From assembly GCA_024398435.1 (NCBI GenBank), contig JAKSJD010000011.1, positions 19,311-83,310 on the forward strand: a DNA stretch of 64,000 bases. The letters run 5' to 3'. The notes below the pieces were generated by a model. The model saw nothing but the letters and a program-made list of their open reading frames with translations. It did not search any database and was not told the origin of the DNA. The stretch comes from Bacteroidaceae bacterium (lineage in GTDB: Bacteria; Bacteroidota; Bacteroidia; Bacteroidales; Bacteroidaceae). Each line of letters opens with the position of its first letter. Positions within the stretch are counted from its first letter, which is position 1. Made by a program: the position numbers and the translations under genes. Of the stretch, positions 48,601-55,519 are shown one piece after another.

Positions 48601-49140
48601 CTGAGCGTCGGAACATTTGGATAGTTGTATCTCATACGATTTGGCCGACCCACGGTTGTCCACCCAGTTGCCCACAATCTTAAACCCTAAGGCACGGTTC
48701 CATGCCTGCATGTTGTAGACAGTCACATCAGCCCAATATTCAGATTTCTCCTTATATGCACAACCACTCACCGCGCCTTTGGTGAAGTTGTTCATAAAGA
48801 CGGTGAACTTATTGTCAGAATTGATAAGCATTGTGCCGTTCTTGCTAACAGGATACTCGTTAATCAATTCCATCATAGCATCTTCACCATCACGGCAGAA
48901 TTGGTTCAAGTCGCACAGTTTCTCCCAATACGAACCGTTGGTGGTGTAGTATAGCACGACATTGCTCTGATAGAACGAGTCGCTGCTGTTGTCCTCTGCC
49001 CAATAGAAGGCAAATTTCATATAAGGATTGTCGAATGTAGGCGTCGACTGAATCCATTCGAGCCTTGGTTTGTCGGCATGTGCCAACAATGCACTGGTCA
49101 TCATAATGATGGCTGCGGTAAATCTTAAAATCTTATTCAT
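39664..49140 (-). CDS. Giant secreted multidomain protein (Fn3-like, LamG, sorting tail)
   Basis: A single uninterrupted 3158-residue frame. It has a signal peptide (MNKILRFTAAIIMMTSALLA). Fibronectin-III-like strands occupy about 330-600. A LamG/concanavalin-type domain lies near 670-880 (SLGMWINP then TGFIDEVRVWNKAL), a carboxypeptidase-regulatory-like beta sandwich near 960-1040, and two further LamG domains near 2130-2260 and 2320-2480 (DFTIDMWLN; DFDEIRLWKASL). Later come a BACON-like region (PTWLSASQTQGTLEPESVET) and paired WNW repeats (KGWNWTSLYV, KNWNWIGNPS). The tail RGIYILNGKKVLVK matches type IX-type C-terminal sorting signals. It probably sits at the cell surface as an adhesin or scaffold; no catalytic site is recognised. 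It has its own promoter and terminators. Confidence 0.85.
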   Translation of the reverse strand: MNKILRFTAAIIMMTSALLAHADKPRLEWIQSTPTFDNPYMKFAFYWAEDNSSDSFYQSNVVLYYTTNGSYWEKLCDLNQFCRDGEDAMMELINEYPVSKNGTMLINSDNKFTVFMNNFTKGAVSGCAYKEKSEYWADVTVYNMQAWNRALGFKIVGNWVDNRGSAKSYEIQLSKCSDAQLNNYQISSGNVSVTHSADRKGEFKCTYVPSLSGGFNWRLYFQKSANGTLDSNINNGGTYNIPASATSANVEWTLPNNTSTYTINKVTARIVKHLSVIIKDHYTSSGSSTLWSNSDLLSSEISVCGTTTLQGLRYPTTLQVTQDMWNKKNELSWKDNANSCNQAGTWCIYRSKKGDTSPTFLASQNVSNTEYTDTQVPDYNTDYTYTVAFVPDAWYTDKSASVPTSDLSTSTVSNIVPKYNINLKLEAHENDITLNWSYGATPTSDIFNATPTFYLEKKNGQVWEVINTEQVTSNSKTVSTYIDNNVSNACQAYTYRVRFTAMGATFYSNEVQGKITGVTQITAFSASKGSYPGLVKLSWDVKQMGTDATKFILRRCIAGTDEWTSSSIYTVSGENSTYYYEDNTASPGTFYDYKIECYTPCDDQYSINNSMTECGFCQTTGLIGGRISYGTGVAVKDVKVNLIKATDDLGESKQQFYSTEFTGLGSGIELPIASSDGNIAGTLSTAAFTNGFSLGMWINPTVQDNETSPVVAQIAGSSYYLSLNKDNNIYHPAIHTKNGSTEANDLSISPTNWTYIVWTMASDGTWTVGKVENDKVVRSSNTIKDAIGESIIRNTKFAIGKGFDNNISSGFTGFIDEVRVWNKALTDKEILTTYNRIITGSEAGLKLYWPLDEGINRVFDISKSGGVPNECHGTMLAGSASSVNVPTSEQLSLYALTDSIGNYVVRGIPFSGEGTNYNIVPQLGVHEFSPSSTTRMITYNSLTNNGVDFTDVSSFKVTGTIYYSGTDYPVEGCNFYVDGTICAKDGEIIESKADGTYEISVPIGDHFIQVKKNGHVFEGNGRYPLDPNGAGVYKTFTSEVSNLDFSDSTLVVFAGKVVGGSIEGNKQLGFGLSQNNIGKARLTLKPVSDHRMNVVKNSNGTTYSLDDNTATVACPSNSKNINSSSYRGSGDLCHYIYIDTDPATGEFAAMVPPVEYSVENVKVVATDMAVSNNAEIVDLSNPLVETTDTLFETGETYTYNIAFSKVYHSQPTFIVDDKTNPDDGAFGINEYKFSDVEGELNINDIYAKNTESGQYAYKYGAPIFVMGDKYNFRLEGYESYTNYDDRSNPVDSKVPLAGVVVTISNALSASQAVYMDDNSEGAAGEVIELEDNQLSLDSLGQATYTWKAGLPNISAPYSRSISMTYDINGRLYNWIEGGLPGIILGDLPTGTNFITSGPDAVQMILRDPPGTNSSAEWTSGTVTNHVSKIGSKWSTEDEINTKTNFGSKITTIVGGVGLSLENEAHVYDILEVGAKVTAEGENSNEQTVSVTTTRTISTSGEPEYVGSNGDIFFGNSTNITFGKSREVGFKRTSAGANTVEISMHDVLVSNMSFGTTFAYSQDHIVNTLIPNFDALKHSYLQTVTPDVLSNYKNTTDHMVYLTTLTDDDPLWGTNNDDATAWPTNHTNGPSSDGPSYKAFRPVDSALADSCYQDSIYWLNAQIERWKDWLAFNEEEKVRAYDNREAYLEHNISFDSGSSVNFTSENDTTNTSSKEWTAGAVAIVGDSFGATINGTGVIFELKTETGGAEEHESSDETTHSASFAYTLAEEGSGDAITVDVLRYGNYSPIFHTRGGQTCNPYEGEEWTAYYEPGRHKLNEGTMQIEVPHISVDQATIVDVPSGQAATFTLRLSNDSEIDSDIYYRLLVIDESNANGAQISVDGVPLSEGRSIKVPAGETLTKTLLLAQSNLSILDYTNIGIVLASPTQYDPTSTWALIADTVWISAQFVPSSSDVHLTASNSVMNMFTGNRLDLSFSGFDRNYYNLKAFRLQYQMDGDSGWTQLREYVISENNLTASNELLPTGASVKYSLDMDSYPDGNYCFRVVSVSSYGSDEVYKYSEEIPLAKDTARPALLGTPTPANGILTAADDINVRFNEDIRNGELTKANNFIVTGALNDANVDHSVAALFNGGTDGAWTDVSIDISGGRDFTIDMWLNRTADGNLFSLGTTQNAVNADIDADGHLVIGIAGETFISEDIVPLNKWTYLTISYSGNGSGHKLSAVCAYDGQTVDLFHDQSVGTNKAKGKLSVGHGFIGAIQEIALWNIARTSVESLASMNKTKSAGTKGLIGYWKMDEGHGNVCTDIARSRNLFLSGDQWMLQNENFAAHIEGTQPLAIDLSRASATIDENYALEFWFKADETGDATIFNSGDDKIRIDIDGDNRLTLTTNSGQFKSEAKAVPSVWHHMALNVLRGASAILYLDGNNILTVAEQSVPALQGDSLYFGGRRGFDNLKHNVFSNQMKGDFDEIRLWKASLQGKYIADNRYNKVDTTNAYGLVAYYPFESTALDQANQLFTNFSLADNSGNKSGNASATVVKATTSPALKNAPTLTNLQYTYTASEREIFLNLTDAPDRLEGTTVYFTLRNVKDMHENVNEPITWSAYVRKNPLRWTQQNIDLMAEEAQGTSFDISFTNTGGDAQQWMIMGLPTWLSASQTQGTLEPESVETITFRVANSTAIGHYGSDIYLVGNSGIYEPLDISLIITGDTPDWTVDTENLDKTMNLTAQLILDGAVCENSDTRVAAFIGDMCIGVAQPMYLTTRDAYYLCMTLYGNDEISRQPVDFKVWDASKGIIYSGVTASEDITFADGMIYGTFSKPVILTTLNVIEQQIALNKGWNWTSLYVQPLPADLASVMNDYAEYITIVKNRTSFAMSDGTHYEGSLASIRGAKLYMMYAAAATTFTTHGQPISAEEGKQTITKNWNWIGNPSQTTLSLDRALAGMDPETDDLIKSRTAFAIYNGYTWEGTLTSIEPGKGYLYHSVASNAKTLIYPETAAGTKERRAPLMAAEAGSSNFEVGDMSQYSGNMTVVAEVYINDVKTDTLEVATFDGNEYRSADRATNGRYFITIPGEGNEPEISFRTILDGCEVELSPTVIYSNDAMLGSLTSPIRLEYSASTGIDGINANAANGAIHSVTGIRVGDSLDNLPRGIYILNGKKVLVK

Positions 49141-49206
49141 ATGTTTGATATTTGTATTTTATTTCGCATTACTTTCTTACAGACAAAAAAACTATACTTT
49201 CGCCTA

Positions 49207-49237
49207 CAAAGTTACATAATAAAGCAGAACCGACAAA
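49207..49237 (-). promoter_or_regulatory. Promoter of the giant secreted-protein gene
   Basis: On the minus strand: TTTG, 19 bp, TAACTTTG. It implies a leader of about 60 nt. Confidence 0.85.
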
Positions 49238-49359
49238 ATAAATAATGAATTTTTTTTAAGAAATCAGTAAAATTGTGTCCGTTACCTTACAATGTGTAAG
49301 TGATTGCTTTACAAAATGTCACATTTTTGAAACTTCGTTGAGTGGCTAAGGGATAATAC

Positions 49360-49389
49360 AAGAAGAGCAACCCGAAGGCTGCTCTTCTT
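49360..49389 (-). terminator. Terminator of the nifJ operon
   Basis: A 10-bp stem (AAGAAGAGCA with TGCTCTTCTT) capped on the minus strand by a CTTCGG-type tetraloop. It lies 70 nt past the nifJ stop. Confidence 0.75.
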
Positions 49390-49393
49390 CTGT

Positions 49394-49440
49394 AATCTAT
49401 AATCTCTTTAATCTATAATCTCTTTAATCTATAATCTCTA
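49394..49440 (+). repeat. 16-bp tandem repeat between nifJ and its terminator
   Basis: Three copies of AATCTATAATCTCTTT (the last ends CTCTA), exactly 16 bp apart. Confidence 0.9.
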
Positions 49441-49459
49441 CACTCTCCACTAAAAAACA

Positions 49460-52400
49460 CTACTTCTCACTCATGGCACGATATTTGTCGTAGCGTTCCT
49501 GAGCATCGTCGGTGCCTTTGGCAAAGAGAGAGTCGGCATTCTCTGGGAATGTGCGGCGGAGCGATGCATAGCGCACTTCGCCATCGAGGAAGTCGGTGTA
49601 GGACATCGTTGGCTGCTTGGAGTCGAGCTGGAACGGATGCTCACGACGTGGATCGTAGCGATAGAGCAACCAATATCCGCTTTCTACGGCGCGCTTCATC
49701 TCGTTTTGCACGCGGTGCATGCCGCAGGTGAGGCCGTGGGATGCACATGGGGTGTAGGCCACGATGACGGATGGTCCGTCGTATTCCTCGGCTTCGCGGA
49801 GGGCCTTGATGAGTTGGGCTGGGTCGGCTCCCATGGCTACTTGGGCTACATACACGTTGCCGTAGGTCATCATGATGGCTCCGAGGTCTTTCTTGCGGCT
49901 TCGCTTGCCCGACGAGGCGAACTTGGCCACAGCTCCGATTGGTGTGGCTTTCGACGATTGGCCACCGGTGTTGGAGTACATCTCGGTGTCGATGACGAAC
50001 ACGTTCACATTTTCGCCACTGGCGATGACATGGTCGAGACCGCCGAATCCGATATCATAAGCCCATCCGTCGCCTCCGTACATCCAGAAGGTCTTCTTGG
50101 CGAGCATGTCCTTGTCCTGAAGGATGGCCAATGCGGACCCCTTCTCCGCTTCCCCTAAAGGGGCAGAACCAAGGAGTTGGATGAGTCGGTCGGATGCTTG
50201 GCGTGAGGCTGTGAGGTCGTCGAACGATGCAAGCCAATCGTTGCATGCGTCGATGATTTCCAATGCAGGATTTTCTTGCTGATTGCTGACCGCTTCTTCA
50301 AGCTGAGCTTTGAGGGCTTCTACTTTCTCGCGCATTGCATTGCGACGCTGACGCACGGAGAGGAACATTCCGAGACAGAGTTCGGCATTGTTCTCGAAGA
50401 GGCTGTTGGTCCATGCCGGTCCGAATCCGCGCTGATTGACGGTGTATGGAATGCCTGGCATTGCGGCTCCCCATGCTTGGGAGCATCCGGTGGCGTTGGC
50501 CCAGAATACGCGGTCGCCGAACAACTGGGTGAGCAACTTGGCGTATGGGGTTTCGCCACATCCGGCGCATGCGGCTGAATATTCTACGAGTGGACGGCGG
50601 AACTGACTGCCCTTGATGGTGTATGGCTCGAAGAGGTCGCCCTTATTGGAAATGGTGAGTCCATAGGCATATTGGCTGGCATTGGCTTCGCCAAACTGGG
50701 CTGGCTGCATCTCGAGGGCATCGACCGGACAGCATTCGGCACAACTGCCGCAACCTGTACAATCGAGGTCGGACACGGCGAGGGAGAAATGGAGTCCCTT
50801 GGCCTTGCTGCCATTGGCTGGAATGGTGGTGAAGCCTTCGGGTGCTGCTGCCTTTTCCTCATCGTTGAGCAGATAAGGACGGATGACTGCATGTGGGCAG
50901 ACGAGTGAGCAGCGGTTGCACTGTATGCACTTCTCGGCATTCCACTTCGGTACTTTCACTGCTATTCCTCGTTTTTCGTAGGCTGTGAGACCGAGTTGGA
51001 TGGTTCCGTCGACACAATCAAGGAACGAACTGACTGGCAGGTCGTCGCCTTTCTGGCGGTTGATTGGGCGGAGAATGTTGCGGACAACATCAGGAACTGA
51101 CTCCTCCCCACATGATTGGGCAGCACTGTTGCTCTCGGCTTCTGCCCATTCGGCTGGTACGGCTATTTCGCGCACCTCTGAAGCTCCGCATTCGATGGCT
51201 GCTATGTTTTCGTTGATTACTTTTTCGCCTTTGGCAAAATAGGTTTGACGGGCTGCTGCCTTCATGGCATCGAGTGCAACCTTGGAATCTATCAAACCTG
51301 CAACGGCAAAGAATGCTGCCTGGAGCACGGTGTTGGTGTGGTTGCCCAAACCGAGGCGCATGGCTATCTTCGTGGCATCGATGGCATAGAGATGGATGTT
51401 TCGCTCTGCCAAAACGCGCTTCACATCGCTTGGAAGCCATGCCTTGAGTTCTTCATCGTCCTTTCCACAATTGAGGAGGAAACTGCCGCCTGGCTTTATC
51501 TCGCTCACGATATCATACTGACCGATATAGCTCTGATTGTGGCAAGCCACGAAATCGGCACTCTTCACATAGTAGGAACTCTCGATAGGGCGATGGCTGA
51601 AGCGGAGATGCGACTTGGTGACTCCGAACGACTTCTTGGCATCGTATTCGAAATATGCCTGTCCGTACATGCCGCCCGTGTCGCTCACGATATGTACAGT
51701 GTTCTTGTTGGCTCCCACGGTTCCGTCGCCTCCGAGTCCCCAGAACTTGCAACTGAACATGTCGGTGGCTGTATGGTGGAAGGCGAGAGATGGGAGAGAG
51801 AGATGGGTGACATCGTCGTTGATGCCTATCGTGAAGCCATTCTTTGGCTGTGGAGATTCGAGATTGGCAAAGACTGCAAGAATCTGTCCGGGGTCGGTGT
51901 CCTTCGATGAAAGACCATAACGACCTCCGATGATGCTGATGCGGCCATTGAGCGATTCGTTGTTGGCCACGGCTGCACAGAAATCTTCGTAGAGAGGTTC
52001 GCCGGCGCTGCCTGGTTCCTTGCAACGGTCGAGCACTGCCACGCGCTTCACGCTTGATGGCATTGCCTTGAAGAGATGCTCGGCACTGAATGGGCGATAG
52101 AGATGAACCTGAACGAAACCGGTCTTCTTGCCCTGGGCATTGAGATGGTCGACTGCTTCCTTCACTGCTCCCGAAACACTGCCCATGGCCACGATGATGT
52201 CGGTGGCATCGGCTGCTCCGTAGTAGTTGAAGAGATGATAGTCGCGACCAGTGATTTTATTGATTTCGCCAAGATAGTCCTCCACAATCTGTGGCATTGC
52301 ATTATAGTAAGTGTTGCAAGCCTCGCGCACCTGGAAATAAACATCAGGATTCTGCACCGTACTGCGCATCAAAGGATGCTCTGGATTGAGGGCATGGGCA

Positions 52401-53014
52401 CGGAAGGCAGCGAGGGCATCGCGGTCGAGAAGGGAATGGAGGCGATTGGTGTCGATCATGTCGACGGTATTGATTTCGTGGGATGTGCGGAAACCGTCGA
52501 AGAAGTGCATAAACGGTGTGCTTCCCTTGATGGCTGCAAGATGGGCAACGGCTGCAAGGTCGATAACTTCCTGAACACTGCCAGAACACATCATTGCAAA
52601 TCCCGTATTGCGGCAGCACATCACGTCGCTGTGGTCGCCGAAGATACTCATGGCATGTGTGCCGACTGTGCGGGCAGCCACATGGAGAACAACAGGAAGG
52701 CGCTCACCGGCAATGCGGTGGAGCACCGGAATCATGAGCATGAGACCTTGGCTCGATGTGAAACTTGTAGCAAGCGAACCGGTCTGTGCAGCTCCGTGAA
52801 CGGCTGCAATGGCTCCTGCCTCCGACTGCATTTCAGTCAGGGTGACAGTCTGTCCGAATATGTTTTTCCTGCCTTTGGCCGACCAGAAATCGGTGTGCTC
52901 AGCCATAGGTGAGGATGGTGTTATTGGGTAGATGGCTGCTATCTCCGTGAAATCGTATGCAATGTGGGCAGCAGCTTCGTTTCCGTCAATGGTGATGAGT
53001 TTCTTTTCTTCCAT
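49460..53014 (-). CDS. nifJ: Pyruvate:ferredoxin (flavodoxin) oxidoreductase
   Basis: The 1184-residue single-chain enzyme that splits pyruvate to acetyl-CoA and CO2 and passes electrons to ferredoxin or flavodoxin. It is central to anaerobic energy metabolism. The N-terminal domain has AAIYPITPSSPMAE and MQSEAGAIAAVHGAAQTGSL. Two 4Fe-4S motifs (CIQCNRCSLVCPH near 690 and CTGCGSCAECCPVDAL near 745) precede the TPP-binding domain (CAGCGETPYAKLL near 815, GGDGWAYDIGFGGLDHVI near 985). Further cysteines for the third cluster are in the C-terminal domain. Length and order are normal. It lies 27 nt downstream of the synthetase fusion, so it is part of a three-gene operon. Confidence 0.97.
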   Translation of the reverse strand: MEEKKLITIDGNEAAAHIAYDFTEIAAIYPITPSSPMAEHTDFWSAKGRKNIFGQTVTLTEMQSEAGAIAAVHGAAQTGSLATSFTSSQGLMLMIPVLHRIAGERLPVVLHVAARTVGTHAMSIFGDHSDVMCCRNTGFAMMCSGSVQEVIDLAAVAHLAAIKGSTPFMHFFDGFRTSHEINTVDMIDTNRLHSLLDRDALAAFRAHALNPEHPLMRSTVQNPDVYFQVREACNTYYNAMPQIVEDYLGEINKITGRDYHLFNYYGAADATDIIVAMGSVSGAVKEAVDHLNAQGKKTGFVQVHLYRPFSAEHLFKAMPSSVKRVAVLDRCKEPGSAGEPLYEDFCAAVANNESLNGRISIIGGRYGLSSKDTDPGQILAVFANLESPQPKNGFTIGINDDVTHLSLPSLAFHHTATDMFSCKFWGLGGDGTVGANKNTVHIVSDTGGMYGQAYFEYDAKKSFGVTKSHLRFSHRPIESSYYVKSADFVACHNQSYIGQYDIVSEIKPGGSFLLNCGKDDEELKAWLPSDVKRVLAERNIHLYAIDATKIAMRLGLGNHTNTVLQAAFFAVAGLIDSKVALDAMKAAARQTYFAKGEKVINENIAAIECGASEVREIAVPAEWAEAESNSAAQSCGEESVPDVVRNILRPINRQKGDDLPVSSFLDCVDGTIQLGLTAYEKRGIAVKVPKWNAEKCIQCNRCSLVCPHAVIRPYLLNDEEKAAAPEGFTTIPANGSKAKGLHFSLAVSDLDCTGCGSCAECCPVDALEMQPAQFGEANASQYAYGLTISNKGDLFEPYTIKGSQFRRPLVEYSAACAGCGETPYAKLLTQLFGDRVFWANATGCSQAWGAAMPGIPYTVNQRGFGPAWTNSLFENNAELCLGMFLSVRQRRNAMREKVEALKAQLEEAVSNQQENPALEIIDACNDWLASFDDLTASRQASDRLIQLLGSAPLGEAEKGSALAILQDKDMLAKKTFWMYGGDGWAYDIGFGGLDHVIASGENVNVFVIDTEMYSNTGGQSSKATPIGAVAKFASSGKRSRKKDLGAIMMTYGNVYVAQVAMGADPAQLIKALREAEEYDGPSVIVAYTPCASHGLTCGMHRVQNEMKRAVESGYWLLYRYDPRREHPFQLDSKQPTMSYTDFLDGEVRYASLRRTFPENADSLFAKGTDDAQERYDKYRAMSEK

Positions 53015-53041
53015 TTCGTGTTTGTTTTATGTCTTTTTTGT

Positions 53042-55519
53042 TCACAATCCTAACTTTTCAACAGCCATTTCCCGCATCTTGTATTTGAGAATCTTTCCGG
53101 CTGCATTCATAGGGAAACTATCCACAAATTCGATGTATTTTGGTACCTTGTGGCGGGCAAGACTGGCAGTGATGAAGTCGCGCATCTCGGGTTCGGTGAT
53201 TTCCTCACCTTCCTTCAATATGATGCAGGCCATGGCTTCCTCTCCGTATTTCTTGTCAGGCACACCAATCACCTGGACATCGCGAACCTTTGGATGGGTG
53301 TAGATGAATTCCTCTATTTCCTTTGGATAGATATTCTCGCCTCCGCGGATAATCATGTCCTTCAGACGACCAGTAATCTTATAGTTGCCATTGGCATCGC
53401 GGCAAGCAAGGTCGCCCGAATGGAGCCAACCCTCAGAATCGATGGTCTGGGTGGTGGCCTCTGGCATCTTGTAGTAGCCCTTCATCGTGTTGTAGCCCTT
53501 CGAGCAGAACTCGCCGTTCATTCCGTCGGGCACTTCCAAACCTGTCTCTGGGTCGATTATCTTGCAGAGAATATGTGGGAAGTTGTAGCCAACCGTGTCG
53601 CAACGGACATCGATGCTGTCGGTCCATGCCGACATGGTGCTGCCCGGAGCCGATTCGGTCTGCCCGTAAACACTGACAATGCCCTTCATGTTCATCTCGT
53701 CCTCACGAGCTGCCTTGCGCATGAGTTCAGGAGGACAACCCGAACCAGCCATGATGCCTGTGCGCATGTGGGAGAAATCGGTCTTGCGATAGTCGGCATG
53801 GTTGAACATGGCGATGAACATTGTTGGCACTCCGTTGAAACATGTGATGCGTTCCTGATTGATGCATGCAAGCGACGACTTGGCCGAGAAGTATGGCATT
53901 GGACACATTGTGGCTCCGTGGGTGATGGACGATGTCATCGAAAGTACCATTCCGAAGCAGTGGAACATAGGTACCTGAATCATCATGCGGTCGGCTGTGG
54001 AGAGGCCCATTCTGTCGCCAATGCTCTTTCCGTTGTTCACCACATTATAGTGGGTGAGCATCACGCCCTTTGGAAAACCTGTGGTTCCAGATGTGTATTG
54101 CATGTTGCAGACATCATCAGGGCGAACTTCTGCTGCCATTCTCTGAACCACATCAAGCGGAACGAGGTCTTTGCGGGCCATTGCCTCGTCGAATGTGAGG
54201 CAGCCCTTCTGGCGGAATCCAACCGTAATGACATTGCGGAGGAAAGGCAGGCGCGAACAATGAAGTGGCTTGCCTGGTTCGCTCTTCTTGATTTCGGGAC
54301 AGAGGTCGTTGATAATCTTCTTGTAGCTGGAGTCGAGACTTCCGTCAATCATCACGAGGGTGTGGGTGTCGGATTGCTGAAGCAAGTATTCGGCTTCGTG
54401 AGATTTGTAGGCCGTGTTTACGGTGACGAGAACGGCTCCAATCTTTACCGTAGCCCAAAACGTGATGTACCATGCAGGGACATTCGTTGCCCAGATGCTT
54501 ACCTTGCTGCCAGGCTTTACGCCAAGCGAAACGAGAGCACGGGCAAAATCGTCGACATCGTTTCGGAACTCACTGTAAGTCCTTGTGTAGTCGAGTGTTG
54601 TATATTTGAAGCAATACTGGTCGGGGAATGCCTCGACCATGCTGTCGAGAACCTTCGAGAACGTGAGGTCGATGAGTTCGTCCTTCTTCCAGAGGTAGTA
54701 GCCACTGCCATCGTGGTTGGGGTAGAACTTGACCTTGTTTTCGCGGTTGCGCTCGAAGCGTTCCATATAATTTACAAAGTGAGGGAAGATGATTTCGCGG
54801 TCGGTAAGGTCGTCCATCCATTCCGTCTTCCATTCGAGCGAGATGAAACCATCATAGTCGATGGAACTCAGGGCATCCATCACTTGCTTGATAGGGAAGT
54901 TGCCCTCGCCGATGAGATTGTATGTAGATGCATCGTCGCTGTCGCGCATGTGGACATGCTTGATGTAGGCACCCAAATTCTTGATGGATTGGGCGGGAGT
55001 TTCGCCTTTGTCGCGATAAGGGTGGTGGACATCCCAAAGGGCAGCCAACTGGTCGCAGGCAAAATCGTTCATCAAATCGTGGAGCAAAGCTGTGTCGGCA
55101 TAGATTCCGCTTGTCTTGACTAGAATCGTAACACCCTTATCGGCAGCCACGGGAATGAGTTCCGACAGATTCTGACGGATTATGTCGTGATGGTCTTCCT
55201 TTGCGAAACCACACACATAAGGACAATGCATGTCGGCAGCCAAACTGATCAGTTGCTTCATCTCTTCGAGCATCTCCTGATTGTCGGAGGAGAGGTCGTT
55301 GGAAGAGTCGAAACAAGGGATGCAGAGCTTCTTCTCCCTCAGATTGCGGTAGGTCCTTACGGTTGAATATTTGTGGAAAGGGTTGGAGTTGTCGTTGAAA
55401 TCGGCCGACTTCATGACATTATAGGCTTCAATGCCCGAGAAATGCATCTCGCAGGCACTGTCGACGATTTCGTCCCAGCTCAGGTTAGCCCATCCACGTG
55501 TGGAAAATGACAATTTCAT
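53042..55519 (-). CDS. TIM-barrel sugar-isomerase-like domain fused to AMP-forming acyl-CoA synthetase
   Basis: An 825-residue fusion. Residues 1 to about 255 are a xylose-isomerase-like TIM barrel of the sugar phosphate isomerase/epimerase family (SFSTRGWANLSWDEIVD at the start, LWDVHHPYRD near 165, HVHMRDSDD near 190, SLEWKTEW near 228). Residues about 290-825 are an adenylate-forming acyl-CoA synthetase: P-loop MQYTSGTTGFPKG near 475-487, YGQTESAPGS near 618, HSGDLACRD near 700, GRLKDMIIRGGENIYPKEIE near 716 and the catalytic Lys in AAGKILKYKM near 808. It should activate a carboxylic acid to its CoA ester. The barrel may prepare or bind that substrate. Its start overlaps the LeuA-like gene stop by 4 nt. 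Confidence 0.88.
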   Translation of the reverse strand: MKLSFSTRGWANLSWDEIVDSACEMHFSGIEAYNVMKSADFNDNSNPFHKYSTVRTYRNLREKKLCIPCFDSSNDLSSDNQEMLEEMKQLISLAADMHCPYVCGFAKEDHHDIIRQNLSELIPVAADKGVTILVKTSGIYADTALLHDLMNDFACDQLAALWDVHHPYRDKGETPAQSIKNLGAYIKHVHMRDSDDASTYNLIGEGNFPIKQVMDALSSIDYDGFISLEWKTEWMDDLTDREIIFPHFVNYMERFERNRENKVKFYPNHDGSGYYLWKKDELIDLTFSKVLDSMVEAFPDQYCFKYTTLDYTRTYSEFRNDVDDFARALVSLGVKPGSKVSIWATNVPAWYITFWATVKIGAVLVTVNTAYKSHEAEYLLQQSDTHTLVMIDGSLDSSYKKIINDLCPEIKKSEPGKPLHCSRLPFLRNVITVGFRQKGCLTFDEAMARKDLVPLDVVQRMAAEVRPDDVCNMQYTSGTTGFPKGVMLTHYNVVNNGKSIGDRMGLSTADRMMIQVPMFHCFGMVLSMTSSITHGATMCPMPYFSAKSSLACINQERITCFNGVPTMFIAMFNHADYRKTDFSHMRTGIMAGSGCPPELMRKAAREDEMNMKGIVSVYGQTESAPGSTMSAWTDSIDVRCDTVGYNFPHILCKIIDPETGLEVPDGMNGEFCSKGYNTMKGYYKMPEATTQTIDSEGWLHSGDLACRDANGNYKITGRLKDMIIRGGENIYPKEIEEFIYTHPKVRDVQVIGVPDKKYGEEAMACIILKEGEEITEPEMRDFITASLARHKVPKYIEFVDSFPMNAAGKILKYKMREMAVEKLGL

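Noticed and set aside
53150-55123. Long open frame (657 codons) on the plus strand opposite the synthetase fusion
   Set aside because: It mirrors the codon bias of the real minus-strand gene, has no recognisable domain and is rich in Cys/His/Val as antisense frames are.
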